Positions 18,718-27,394 of a stretch of DNA of 64,000 nucleotides are shown piece after piece (position 1 is the stretch's first letter; every line of letters starts with the position of its first letter). Source of the stretch: an uncultured Pseudomonadota bacterium (lineage in GTDB: Bacteria; Myxococcota_A; UBA796; GCA-2862545); NCBI GenBank assembly GCA_903861005.1, contig CAIOSP010000124.1, forward strand, positions 39,947 through 103,946. The letters run 5' to 3'. Under the pieces are notes generated by a model that was not told the origin of the DNA, searched no databases, and saw only the letters and a list, made by a program, of their open reading frames with translations. Both the position numbers and the translations under genes were made by a program.

Positions 18718-19686
18718 CTAGATGCCTTGCACGACGCGCTGCAGCTTGAAGCCGAGCGGCGCGATCTCGGCGATCGCCACCAGGTCTCCGCCGTCCATCA
18801 GCAGCACGCGCTCGCCCACGCCGCTCGTGTGGACGGGCTGGGTCGGAGCCTGACCGTGCCGGATCTTGCGGGCCGTCTCGGCGTCCACGTCCACCAGCGG
18901 CAGGTGCGAGAGCGCCGACAGCGGCGACACCAGCTTGGCGTCGAGCGCTTCCGTCACGTCCGGACGCGGGTTCCACGGCGGGCGCGGCTCGTCGCGCGGC
19001 GCGCGGAACACGGCGGGCCAGGGCAGCGATCCGTCGGCCGCGACGATCGATGCGAGCGCGTTCAAGGACAGCGCGTCGGCGATCTCGAACGGGCCGCTAC
19101 GCAGGCGGGCCAGCGCGATCAGGTGGCCGACCGTGCCCAGCGCGACCGCGATCTCCTCGGCCAGTACGCGCGCGTAGGTGCCGCGTCCGCAGGTGATCTT
19201 CACCCGCAGGGTGTCGGGCGTGCGCGAGATCACCGACAGCGCGTGGACGACGATCGGGCGCGCGGCGCTCTCGACCTCCTTCCCGCGGCGGGCGTACCAG
19301 TACAGCGGCTTGCCATCGACCTTCACGGCGCTGTAGGCCGGCGGCGCCTGCATCTGCTCGCCCAAGAAGCCCTCGAGCACGCGCGCCACCGTCTCGTCGT
19401 CGAGCTCCGGCACGGGGGCCTCGGCGAGCACGGCGCCGGTGGGGTCGCCGGTGTCCATGGCGACGCCCAGGCGCATCGTCGCGTCGTACACCTTGTAGGA
19501 CTCGTCCAGGTACTGGATCAGGCGCGTGGCGCTGCCCACGGCGAGCGCGAGCACGCCGGTGGCGAACGGGTCGAGCGTGCCGGTGTGGCCCACGCTCTTC
19601 TCGCCCGTCGCGGCGCGGATGATGCCGACGATGTCGTGCGACGTGAGGCCCTCAGGCTTGTCGACGACCAGGAACCCGTCTCTCAA
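18718..19686 (-). CDS. truB: tRNA pseudouridine(55) synthase
   Basis: A 322-residue TruB that isomerises U55 in the T-loop of tRNAs. The catalytic Asp39 lies in GHTGTLDPFATG. Other family blocks are DKPEGLTSHD near the start, QAPPAYSAVKVDG and CGRGTYARVLAEE. A C-terminal PUA-like region is present (about 250-322). The ATG overlaps the rbfA stop by 4 nt (ATGA), the usual rbfA-truB coupling. Confidence 0.98.
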   Translation of the reverse strand: MRDGFLVVDKPEGLTSHDIVGIIRAATGEKSVGHTGTLDPFATGVLALAVGSATRLIQYLDESYKVYDATMRLGVAMDTGDPTGAVLAEAPVPELDDETVARVLEGFLGEQMQAPPAYSAVKVDGKPLYWYARRGKEVESAARPIVVHALSVISRTPDTLRVKITCGRGTYARVLAEEIAVALGTVGHLIALARLRSGPFEIADALSLNALASIVAADGSLPWPAVFRAPRDEPRPPWNPRPDVTEALDAKLVSPLSALSHLPLVDVDAETARKIRHGQAPTQPVHTSGVGERVLLMDGGDLVAIAEIAPLGFKLQRVVQGI

Positions 19687-20141
19687 CGAGGCTCTTCCGC
19701 GTCAGCGTCGGCCGCGTCCTCGTCTCCGGCGACGTCATCGACCGCGTCTTCGTCGGCGAGCTCGTCGTCGTCCGAGGCATCCACCGGCGCGGCCGGGTGG
19801 AGCTCCTTGCCGATCTGGTCGAGCAACGCGGTCAGGCGCACGGCGTCTTCGTGGTTGCGATCCCACTGGAACACCAGCTCCGGCGCGATGCGCAGGCGCA
19901 GCGCGCGACCGATCGGGCCGCGCATCTGGCGCGCCGCGCGGCCGAGTGCTTCGTTCAGCACCTTGTTGGGTTCACCGCCGCCAAACGGGAGGTACTTCAC
20001 CACCGCGCGCGACAGGTCCTTGGACATCTCGACCGACGTCACGCTGATCTCGGTCAGCTCCGGATCCTTCACCTGACGCAGACGATCGGCGACCTCACGG
20101 TGCACCATCTCGCCGACGCGCGCTGGCCGCCAACCCGCCAT
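19683..20141 (-). CDS. rbfA: ribosome-binding factor A with acidic tail
   Basis: A 152-residue protein; residues 1-115 form the KH-like RbfA fold (RVGEMVHREVADRL, DPELTEISVTSVEMSKDLSRA) that binds 16S rRNA helix 1 during 30S maturation. The last 35 residues are almost entirely Asp/Glu/Ala, longer than usual. A GGAGGTTGGAGG site precedes the ATG. The expected nusA-infB genes are not upstream; instead a crotonase gene lies 99 nt away. Confidence 0.95.
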   Translation of the reverse strand: MAGWRPARVGEMVHREVADRLRQVKDPELTEISVTSVEMSKDLSRAVVKYLPFGGGEPNKVLNEALGRAARQMRGPIGRALRLRIAPELVFQWDRNHEDAVRLTALLDQIGKELHPAAPVDASDDDELADEDAVDDVAGDEDAADADAEEPR

Positions 20142-20240
20142 GCCTCCAACCTCCGTCCCACGGTCCTACGGCGCTGCGGGGGGTCCGTCAACGAAGGGAC
20201 CGCCCCGGAGCACCGCGACACGCACGCAAAACGGCCGGTT

Positions 20241-21023
20241 CTATTTGTCCTTCCACTGCGGCGCACGCTTCTCTGCGAACGCCACGACGCCTTCCATCGC
20301 GTCCTCCGCGAGCAGGTTCACGGTGAGGCGACCGTTGAGCAGCTCGAGCGCCGACGCGTAGTTCAGGTCGGCCGCCTGGTAGAACGACCGCTTGCCCAGC
20401 GCGACGATCGCTGCGGACTTGGACGCGATGCGCAGGGCCAGCGCGATCGCCTCGTCGACCGCCGCACCCGGCGCGCTGACCGAGTTGGCGAGCCCGAGCG
20501 CGACGGCGCGCGCCGCGTCCACCTTGTCGCCGCACAGCATCATCTCGAGGAGCGCCTTGCGCGACACGTTGCGCTGCAAGGGCGCCGTGATCACGTAGGG
20601 GAACAGGCCCACGTTGATCTCGGGCGTGCCGATGCGCGCCGCCGGATCCACCACCGCCAGGTCACAGGCCGCGACGATGCCGCAGCCGCCGCCGAGCGCG
20701 TCACCCTGGACGGCCGCGATCACCGGCTTGGCCAGGGCGGGGATGGCCGCGATCAGCTCCGCGAAGCGACGACGCGAGGTCTCCGCGCCGATCACGCCGT
20801 CAAAGCCCGCGCCCATGCCGCCCACCAGATCGCCGCCCGCGCAGAACATCTTGCCCGCGCCGGTCAGCACGATCACCCGCGCCGCAGGGTCCGCCTCGGC
20901 CGCCTTGAGCGCGGCGATCAAATCATCCATCAGCTCGGGCGACAGCGCGTTGCGGCGCTCCGGGCGGTTCAGGGTCAACAGGGCGACGCCGCCCTCGCGG
21001 ATCTCGGCCAGCACCAACGACAT
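20241..21023 (-). CDS. enoyl-CoA hydratase/isomerase (crotonase) family protein
   Basis: A 260-residue crotonase-fold enzyme. The oxyanion-hole segment is GKMFCAGGDL and the second glycine block is GDALGGGCGIVAACD. The glutamate in PEINVGLFP corresponds to Glu164 of rat enoyl-CoA hydratase, but the position of Glu144 (GGGCE in hydratases) is glycine here, so it may be an isomerase or another crotonase reaction rather than a hydratase. The ATG at 21023 has GAGGTG upstream. It is divergent from the DUF2520 gene and lies upstream of rbfA. Confidence 0.88.
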   Translation of the reverse strand: MSLVLAEIREGGVALLTLNRPERRNALSPELMDDLIAALKAAEADPAARVIVLTGAGKMFCAGGDLVGGMGAGFDGVIGAETSRRRFAELIAAIPALAKPVIAAVQGDALGGGCGIVAACDLAVVDPAARIGTPEINVGLFPYVITAPLQRNVSRKALLEMMLCGDKVDAARAVALGLANSVSAPGAAVDEAIALALRIASKSAAIVALGKRSFYQAADLNYASALELLNGRLTVNLLAEDAMEGVVAFAEKRAPQWKDK

Positions 21024-21093
21024 GGTTTCACCTCGTCGGCGGGTGGTTAGCACACTTGGCGCGCACCAGGAATTGCCCGCGCGCGGAGTTTGG

Positions 21094-21810
21094 ATGCGGC
21101 TGGCGATCGTGGGACCCGGGCGGCTCGGCCGATCGTTGGACGTGCTCTGGCGGCGCGCCGGTCACGACGTCACGCTCGTCGGTCGCGGCGTCGTCGTGCC
21201 CGACGACGCGGACGCCGTGCTGCTGGCCGTGCCCGACCGTGCCCTGCCGGAGGTCGCGACGACGATCGCGCCATACCACACCCTGCTGCACGCCTCTGGC
21301 GCGTCTGCGCTCGACGTCCTGGGGAACCGGACCCACCGCGGCAGCCTGCACCCCCTGATGACCTTCCCGGGTCCCGACGTCGCCATGCCCGATCTGACGG
21401 GCGTCGCCGCGGCGGTCGACGGATCCGACGACGCCACCGTGACGTTGACCACCTCGCTCGCGCGCGACCTGGGCCTGCGCCCGGTGCGGGTGCCCGGCGA
21501 CCGGCGGCTCTACCACGCGTCCGCCGTCATCGCGGGCAACTTCGCCACCCTGCTTCTGGTGGAGGCGGGGCGCGTGCTCGCAGCCGCGGGCGTAGATCCG
21601 CGCGAGGCCCGCGCGATGCTCGCGCCCCTCGCGGTCCAGAGCCTGCTCAACGGCGTCGACGACCCGGCGCGCGCGATCACCGGCCCCGCAGCCCGCGGCG
21701 ATCACGCGGTCCTCGACGCCCACCGCGCCGCCCTGCGCGACGCTGGACTTGCGGACGCGCTCGCGGTCTACGATCTCCTCTCGGAGCGGGTCAGCATCTT
21801 GCGGAGTTGA
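21094..21810 (+). CDS. DUF2520 / Rossmann-type NAD(P)-binding protein
   Basis: A 238-residue protein. The N-terminus is a Rossmann dinucleotide fold (VGPGRLGRSL, residues 6-15, then LLAVPDRALPEVA). The second half (YHASAVIAGNFATLLLVEA) matches the helical DUF2520 domain, related to the ketopantoate/pyrroline-5-carboxylate reductase architecture. In many genomes this family sits near pantothenate genes; none are here. GGAG lies upstream of the ATG. The substrate is unknown. Confidence 0.82.
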   Translation: MRLAIVGPGRLGRSLDVLWRRAGHDVTLVGRGVVVPDDADAVLLAVPDRALPEVATTIAPYHTLLHASGASALDVLGNRTHRGSLHPLMTFPGPDVAMPDLTGVAAAVDGSDDATVTLTTSLARDLGLRPVRVPGDRRLYHASAVIAGNFATLLLVEAGRVLAAAGVDPREARAMLAPLAVQSLLNGVDDPARAITGPAARGDHAVLDAHRAALRDAGLADALAVYDLLSERVSILRS

Positions 21811-21898
21811 AATCGCCACCTTTCGTACAACATGCAACAACGGCATGGACGGGAGGGGCTGGCGCGTCTAACATCACACTAGGAACGCGGAGCCGCCC

Positions 21899-22084
21899 AT
21901 GCTGGACGCCTTCATCATCGAGCGCATCCGTCAGGACCGGGAACGGGAGAGGCAGCGCGAGAGCGCACGCCAGCCCCTCCGGATCGAACGGGGCCCGCCC
22001 CGACCGCCCGAGGCGGAACCTCGACGTGATCGCGATGAGCCCGCCGAGAAGCGCGGCTCCACGGTCATCGACTTCCAGCTCTAG
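21899..22084 (+). CDS. conserved small charged protein
   Basis: A 61-residue protein with an N-terminal helix (MLDAFIIERIRQDRER), an Arg/Glu/Pro-rich centre and a hydrophobic C-terminal motif (STVIDFQL). Short proteins with this start-and-end pattern occur in several bacterial groups, to my recollection, with no known role. It has its own spacing (88 nt after the DUF2520 gene) and GGAG upstream, so it is more than a chance frame. Confidence 0.6.
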   Translation: MLDAFIIERIRQDRERERQRESARQPLRIERGPPRPPEAEPRRDRDEPAEKRGSTVIDFQL

Positions 22085-22318
22085 CGCCCCTTCGGTCGCG
22101 AGCATCTAGACTGACTGCGAGGCGCTAGCGTAGGCGCCCCGCCCCGTTTGTCCAGTTCATTTCGGCCGGACATGACAACCCAGGCGGCCCCGCGAACACG
22201 GTGGCCACCTGAAAGAGCGCGCCCTTCGGACACACTCCTGCTGCGCGACCCCGCAAGCACGGTGGTCGCTCCCGTCTACTCACCACACCCCGCCTGCGCG
22301 AACGCAGACACGACGCAG

Positions 22319-22555
22319 CTAGTAGTCGGCCAGCTTGACGCCCTGGGCCTTGGCGAACACGTCCAGGCCGAGCTTGTCGATGGTGCGCATGGCGCGGGTC
22401 GTGATGCGGAGCGTCACGAAGCGAGAGCCCTCCTCCCACCAGAACCGGCGCTTGTGCAGGTTGGGGAGCTGCCGACGCTTGGTCTTGATGTTGGAGTGGG
22501 AGACCGAGTTCGCGACCGCGGGGCCGGTACCGGTGAGCATGCACTTGCGGGCCAT
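22319..22555 (-). CDS. rpmB: 50S ribosomal protein L28
   Basis: A 78-residue L28, close to the usual length. Typical sequence: MARKCMLTGTGPAVANSVSHSNIKTKRR in separate family blocks, then LPNLHKRRFW and VTLRITTRAMRTIDK. It is monocistronic, with a Rieske gene 98 nt upstream on the same strand. Only the first cysteine of a possible zinc ribbon is present. Confidence 0.97.
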   Translation of the reverse strand: MARKCMLTGTGPAVANSVSHSNIKTKRRQLPNLHKRRFWWEEGSRFVTLRITTRAMRTIDKLGLDVFAKAQGVKLADY

Positions 22556-22653
22556 GATTGCCTCGAAGGTGTGAGCGGGGTCATGACAGACCCAACGCGA
22601 CGGCGCCGTCTAACGGAGCTGACGGCCCCACGCAAGCGCAACCGACCGGACGG

Positions 22654-23109
22654 TCACGCCGGACGGGTCACGAGCACCACCCCGTTCTCTACCCGCGCAG
22701 GCCAGGTCTTCACGCGCTGCGTGGCGTCGAGCGTGCAGACGCCGTCACGCACGTCGAACGTCCAGCCGTGGAACGGGCACGACAGGATGTGGCCCTGTAG
22801 GTCGCCGTCGCCGAGCGGGCCGCCTGAGTGCGGGCAGTCGTTGTCGAGCACGTAGACTTGGTCGCCCACCTTGCACACGGCGACGGGCTCGCCATCGAGC
22901 ATGGCCTCGGTCACGCCGCCGCGCGGGATCTGGTCCACCCGCAGCAACGCCACGCTCTCGCCCACCGCCGCGGGAAGCTCGACCGCGGGCGCCGCAGCCG
23001 CACGCGCCGACGCCAGCACAGCGTCCGCGTCGAAGCGGCCGGTCATCTGGGCCCACAGGGTGGCGCGAACGCCCCGCTCACGGCCCAGCAGCAAGGATCG
23101 GATCGTCAT
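22654..23109 (-). CDS. Rieske [2Fe-2S] domain protein
   Basis: A 151-residue protein with a complete Rieske cluster motif: CPHSGG, then CPFHGW sixteen residues later, giving two Cys and two His ligands. It resembles the small ferredoxin component of ring-hydroxylating dioxygenases or nitrite-reductase NirD, with an extra N-terminal helix of about 50 residues. GGAG lies 5 nt before the ATG at 23109. No oxygenase or reductase partner is nearby, so its electron acceptor is unknown. Confidence 0.88.
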   Translation of the reverse strand: MTIRSLLLGRERGVRATLWAQMTGRFDADAVLASARAAAAPAVELPAAVGESVALLRVDQIPRGGVTEAMLDGEPVAVCKVGDQVYVLDNDCPHSGGPLGDGDLQGHILSCPFHGWTFDVRDGVCTLDATQRVKTWPARVENGVVLVTRPA

Positions 23110-23199
23110 GTCGTCTCCGGCGAACGTCCCGGTACACCTGTTGTCGTCGGCACGCCACCGACGGTGAGTTACCCAGCGTCGACCTTGTCTGAGGGTGCC

Positions 23200-24408
23200 A
23201 TGCTGCGCTTCCACGCACGTACCGATGTGGGCCTGAAGCGGCGACAGAACGAAGACGCGCTGTTCGCCCATGAAGACCACGGCCTGTTCGTGGTCGCCGA
23301 CGGCGTAGGCGGCCGCAAGGCTGGCGAGCTGGCCAGCGCCATCACCGTCGACACCTTCCAGGCCTACGCGCCGCGCCTGCGCGATGTGGTCGAGCGCTTC
23401 TCCTCGGACCCCAACCGCGACACGCGAAACGAGGTCCTCACCATGCTGGCGGAGGCCGCGAACACCGCGTCAAACCGTGTGTATGAGACGGCTGAAGGCA
23501 CCGGCCGACAAGGCATGACCAGCACGCTCGCGGCCGCGGTGGTCGGCGGCGGCGTGGCGTTCGTCGTGCACGTAGGCGACAGCCGCATCTACCTGCTCCG
23601 CGACGGCCAGCTCCGTCAGCTGACGGAGGACCACAGCCTCGTCAACGAGATGGTCCGCAACGGCAGCCTGCAGCCGGAGGAGGCCGACACCAGCCGCTTC
23701 CGCAACGTGATCACCCGCGCGATCGGCCTGTACCCGAACGTCGTGGCCGACACGCTCGCGGTCGAGCTCGCCCCCGGCGACCGCCTGCTGCTGTGCTCCG
23801 ACGGCCTGTCGGACATGATCGAGACCGACGAGATGGCCGAGCTGCTCCGCAAGCCCGACATCACGGACGCCACCGAGGCCCTGGTCGAGGCCGCGCTGCG
23901 CGGCGGCGGGCGCGACAACATCACGGCCATCGCCATCGCCCCGGAGGCCACGCTGGACTCTGGCGCGGTCGCGGCGCGCGCGCGGGTCATGGAGTCGCTC
24001 TTCCTGTTCGAGGACCTGCCCTACCAAGCGCGCATCCGCGTCGGCCGCATCGTGTCGGACCGCCCGGTGGTCGCGGGCGACACCATCGTCGCGCAGGGCG
24101 AGACGGGCGACACCCTCTACGTCGTCGTCCACGGTCGCTTCGACGTGCTGGTCGACGGCGTGAAGGTCGCGTCGCTGTCTGAGGGCGAGCACTTCGGCGA
24201 GCTCAGCCTGGTCGACGAGTCCCCCCGCTCCGCCTCCATCGTGGCGGCGTCCGGCGGAAACCTGCTGTGCATCGAGCGCGACGCGCTCCGTGCCTACTGC
24301 ACGATGGAGCCGAGCGTGGGCAATCGCATCCTCTGGAAGCTGGTCGCCACCCTAGGCAAGCGCCTGCGCCGCGCCAACGAGCTCGCCGCCCACGCGGAGA
24401 CCACCTGA
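23200..24408 (+). CDS. PP2C-type protein phosphatase with C-terminal cyclic-nucleotide-binding domain
   Basis: A 402-residue fusion. Residues 1-250 are a PPM/PP2C Ser/Thr phosphatase: QNEDALF, VVADGVGG, VGDSRIYLL, LLCSDGLSDM and GGRDNITAI hold the metal ligands. Residues about 280-385 are a cNMP-binding beta-roll with FGELSLVDESPRSASI, the phosphate-binding cassette with its arginine. Cyclic nucleotide therefore probably controls dephosphorylation of Hanks-type kinase substrates. The start has GAGGGTG upstream. Its stop overlaps the mqnD start (TGATG). Confidence 0.93.
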   Translation: MLRFHARTDVGLKRRQNEDALFAHEDHGLFVVADGVGGRKAGELASAITVDTFQAYAPRLRDVVERFSSDPNRDTRNEVLTMLAEAANTASNRVYETAEGTGRQGMTSTLAAAVVGGGVAFVVHVGDSRIYLLRDGQLRQLTEDHSLVNEMVRNGSLQPEEADTSRFRNVITRAIGLYPNVVADTLAVELAPGDRLLLCSDGLSDMIETDEMAELLRKPDITDATEALVEAALRGGGRDNITAIAIAPEATLDSGAVAARARVMESLFLFEDLPYQARIRVGRIVSDRPVVAGDTIVAQGETGDTLYVVVHGRFDVLVDGVKVASLSEGEHFGELSLVDESPRSASIVAASGGNLLCIERDALRAYCTMEPSVGNRILWKLVATLGKRLRRANELAAHAETT

Positions 24409-25244
24409 TGGACATCCGCGTCGCCTGCAGCCCGGACGCCGACGATCTGTTCATGATGCGCGCCCTGATGGAGGGCCGCCTGGACACCGGGCGCTACCGC
24501 TTCCACGTCACGCACCTGCCGACCGACGAGCTCAACCGCGCCGCTGAGACCGACGACTTCGACGTGTCGGCCATCTCGGTCGCCGCGTACCCCAAGCTGG
24601 CCGAACGCTGGCAGCTGCTCCCGCACGGCGGCAGCGCAGGCGAGGGCTACGGCCCGGTCGTCATCGCGCCGCAGCCGATGACGCTGGACGACCTGTCCGG
24701 CAAGCGCGTCGGCATCCCCGGCTTGACCACCACCGCCTACGCGGTGCTGCAGATGATGGTGCCTGTCGATCCCGTGATCACGCCGATCTCGCCGTACTCG
24801 CTGGTGTTTGACGCGCTGCGCGAGGGCCGGATCGACGCAGGCCTGGTGATCCACGAGGGCCGCCTCACGTTCGAGGCCGAGGGCTTCGTGCTGGTGGCCG
24901 ACCTGGGCGTCTGGTGGGAGCGCATCACCGGCGGCCTGCCCCTGCCCTTGGGCGGCAACGCGATCCGCCGCAGCCTCGGCGACGAGGTCATCGAAGACGT
25001 CAGCCGCCTGCTGCGCGCCAGCATCCAGGACGCCCTGGACGACCGCGAGAACGCCATCACCTGGCTCCTCGCCCGCCGCGGCGCGCTCACCACCCGCGAG
25101 CAGGTGTCGCACTACCTGGATCTCTACGCCAACGCGCGCACCCTGGACTGGGGCGTCGAAGGCCGCGCCGGCATCGCCGTACTCCTCGAGCAGGGCGCCG
25201 CGCTCGGCCTGTGGCCCGAGGTCGACGTCGACTTCGCGCCGTAA
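24408..25244 (+). CDS. mqnD: 1,4-dihydroxy-6-naphthoate synthase (futalosine menaquinone pathway)
   Basis: A 278-residue MqnA/MqnD-family enzyme with a periplasmic-binding-protein-like fold. N-terminal SPDADDLFMMRAL, then DVSAISVAAYPKLA and GYGPVVIAP are closest to MqnD, which converts cyclic de-hypoxanthinyl futalosine to dihydroxynaphthoate. This suggests that menaquinone is made by the futalosine route. It starts within the phosphatase stop codon, an unexpected coupling. No other mqn gene lies in the window. Confidence 0.88.
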   Translation: MDIRVACSPDADDLFMMRALMEGRLDTGRYRFHVTHLPTDELNRAAETDDFDVSAISVAAYPKLAERWQLLPHGGSAGEGYGPVVIAPQPMTLDDLSGKRVGIPGLTTTAYAVLQMMVPVDPVITPISPYSLVFDALREGRIDAGLVIHEGRLTFEAEGFVLVADLGVWWERITGGLPLPLGGNAIRRSLGDEVIEDVSRLLRASIQDALDDRENAITWLLARRGALTTREQVSHYLDLYANARTLDWGVEGRAGIAVLLEQGAALGLWPEVDVDFAP

Positions 25245-25402
25245 AGAGCCCCTACCAACACCGCCCCGCGGCGTCCGGCGCTCCCGATCACGAGGAGGGC
25301 GAGTCCGGAAGCGAGGGGAGCGTGCAACTGCACGTGACCCGAGCGGCCGGGCCGCCCGACGAAGTCAGCGGGCGCGCCGGGCGTCGCGGCCCGGCAGTTG
25401 AG

Positions 25403-26191
25403 CTACTCGTCGACATAGAAGCCGAACTGCTGGCGCAACGCCCGGTACTCCGGCGACATCCGCCCGGTCTTCATGCGGATCGTCAGCGTCTCGCTGCGCC
25501 GCGGCGGGTGCGGGCCGTCCTCGTTGAGCGCGCAGGTGAGCACCGCGATCATCGGGGTCTCGCCTTCGCGGAAGACGACGTCCATGCGCTCGAGCACGGT
25601 CCAGCCTGCGGCGGCGGGGCCCTGCTCCGTGCGGTCATCACGAGCCGCCATCACGAACACGAAGCGCGCACCCGGTGCCGCCCAGCGGCGGGCCGCCTCG
25701 CTGTAGTCGAAGATCGAGCCGCGCAGCTCCATTCGGCAGTGGGCGCGCTGCGGGTGGGGCGACATCACGCCCTTCCCGATCGGCATGTAGGGCGGCGAGC
25801 CCGTGATCAGCTCGAACTTCTCGTGGTTCGGGATGGCGTCCGGATCGCGCAGGTCGCCGTGCAGCATCGTCACGCGGTGGGACAGCCCGTTGCGGGCCAC
25901 TGTGCGGACCGCCAGCTTGTGGCTGACCTCCTGCGCCTCCAGGCCCACCAGCTCCATGTCCTCGCGCCCGACCAGGCCCAGCAGGTAGAGCCCGACGGAT
26001 CCGATGCCGGATCCGAGATCCAGCGAGCGGCGCACGTTCGGGCGCTCCACGGAGGCTCTCCAGGCCGTCAGCAGGTCGTCGGTCGAGAACCGATGCCCTC
26101 CCTTGAGCTGGAAGATCCACCAATCACCCACGAGCTGATCGAGGGTCTCATCCGGCCCGGGGGCCTCACCAGGAGGGGGTATGCGCTGCAT
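25403..26191 (-). CDS. TrmN6-like tRNA1(Val) adenine-N6 methyltransferase family
   Basis: A 262-residue class I methyltransferase. Motif I is DLGSGIGSVGLYLL, and the target-amine motif is the N6-type (N/S)PPY as GSPPYMPIG. An N-terminal segment with FQLKGGHRFSTDDLLTAW matches the TrmN6/YfiC family, which methylates A37 of tRNA1(Val). The replacement of N by S in the motif is seen in some family members. It converges on mqnD and is divergent from the next gene. Confidence 0.85.
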   Translation of the reverse strand: MQRIPPPGEAPGPDETLDQLVGDWWIFQLKGGHRFSTDDLLTAWRASVERPNVRRSLDLGSGIGSVGLYLLGLVGREDMELVGLEAQEVSHKLAVRTVARNGLSHRVTMLHGDLRDPDAIPNHEKFELITGSPPYMPIGKGVMSPHPQRAHCRMELRGSIFDYSEAARRWAAPGARFVFVMAARDDRTEQGPAAAGWTVLERMDVVFREGETPMIAVLTCALNEDGPHPPRRSETLTIRMKTGRMSPEYRALRQQFGFYVDE

Positions 26192-26299
26192 CCCGCCGCC
26201 CTATCGGGAGGGGAGGTCGTACGCACGCCCCCCTGTCCGCCAAGGCGCTGCGATGCTACAACGGCAACCGATCCGTGCCGCCGCAACGCTGGGGACTAC

Positions 26300-27028
26300 G
26301 TGAAGAGCTGGACCCGTACGCTCAACCTCGACGATGCACACACCCTGCTGGCCATGGCCACGCCCGGGCGTGACCTGGAGGACTGGGCCGAGGCTTGCCA
26401 CGCCGAGCTGCCGGCCCTGTCCATGCCGCGCCGGCGCGAGCTCGTGCGCATGCTGCGCGACGGCTACCTGGACCTCGACGGCCAGGGTCGGATCGCGAAC
26501 GGCCTGTTCCTGCACGTCTACTCGGCGTCCCCCGCCAGCGCGCAGATCGACTTGGTCCGGACCCAGTGGGCCCTCACCCACCCGCTCTCGCTGATCGCCG
26601 CGGAGCGCCTGGTCGCTCCGGCGCTCGACTGCGGCGAGCCCGACATCCCCCTCGACGACGTCGAGGCGCTGGTCGCCGAGCACCTCGCCACCGGCTCCGC
26701 CGAGTCGCGCCGCAAGACGCGCACCGTGCTGCTTGGAGCGCTGGAGGGCATCGGCGTTCTCGACACCTCCGGCACCGGCCAGCACCGCTCGCTGCGCGCC
26801 GCCCACGGCCGCCCGCACCCCGTCACCTTTGGCTACCTCACCCGCCGAGAGCTGGCCGAGCGCGGCGTGGATGGCATGCTCGCCACCGAGGTCGTCGAGA
26901 CCGGCCTGGGCATCCGCCTGACCCTGTGCGGCATGGGCCACGCCCGCTCCTGCCTCGCCTGGAACTTGGAGCACGGCGTGCTGGTTCAACGCGGCGACGA
27001 GATCCGCGCGGCGGATACGCGCGCTTGA
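26300..27028 (+). CDS. hypothetical protein with winged-helix-like centre (weak BrxA/DUF1819 resemblance)
   Basis: A 242-residue soluble protein starting at GTG. The central region (about 35-160) alternates short helices in a pattern like winged-helix proteins. The block with TGSAESRRKTRTVLLGAL resembles by eye the DUF1819/BrxA family of BREX systems. I cannot confirm this, and no BrxB, PglX or PglZ genes are present. The next gene (TerB-like) begins within its stop, so the two are coupled. Treat as unknown. Confidence 0.5.
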   Translation: MKSWTRTLNLDDAHTLLAMATPGRDLEDWAEACHAELPALSMPRRRELVRMLRDGYLDLDGQGRIANGLFLHVYSASPASAQIDLVRTQWALTHPLSLIAAERLVAPALDCGEPDIPLDDVEALVAEHLATGSAESRRKTRTVLLGALEGIGVLDTSGTGQHRSLRAAHGRPHPVTFGYLTRRELAERGVDGMLATEVVETGLGIRLTLCGMGHARSCLAWNLEHGVLVQRGDEIRAADTRA

Positions 27029-27360
27029 GGTCGCCCGCGGACCTTGAGGCCCGCGTTGCGTCCGCCATCCTGGCGGCGATGACCTCGGTAGCCTTGGCCG
27101 ATGGGGACTTCGACCCGCGCGAGCGCGCCCTGCTGGACCAGTTCCGCGACGCGATGACCGACGAACTGCTGCCGACCAACGTCCGCTTCACCCACGCCGA
27201 CGATGTGCACGCGCTGCTTGGCTGGATGATGGCGATCGCCCTGGTCGACGGCCCCCTGGTCGACGACGAGTGGCTCGCGATGCGCGAGATCGCGCGCGCG
27301 CACGGCGCCGACGAAGAGGCGCTCACCGCGGTCGAGCTGGATCAGTCCGCGCGCACCTGA
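27025..27360 (+). CDS. TerB-like domain protein
   Basis: A 111-residue helical protein with TerB/DjlA-type signature: MTSVALADGDFDPRERALL and a second acidic repeat ALVDGPLVDDEWLAMREIA. Family members bind metal through these Asp/Glu clusters and are linked to stress and membrane processes. The TTG start overlaps the previous stop (TTGA); a downstream ATG at 27079 would cut the first helix. Coupling to the preceding gene suggests shared function. Confidence 0.72.
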   Translation: MRSPADLEARVASAILAAMTSVALADGDFDPRERALLDQFRDAMTDELLPTNVRFTHADDVHALLGWMMAIALVDGPLVDDEWLAMREIARAHGADEEALTAVELDQSART

Positions 27361-27394
27361 CCGCGCGACGGCCCGCCGTGGGCGACCACCCGCT

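Noticed and set aside
22085..22318. Spacer before rpmB
   Set aside because: Checked both strands: no gene, no clear hairpin with T-run, no repeat.
25245..25402. Hairpin CGTGCA/TGCACG between mqnD and the methyltransferase
   Set aside because: Only 6 bp and no T-run; may be chance in this composition, so not listed as a terminator.
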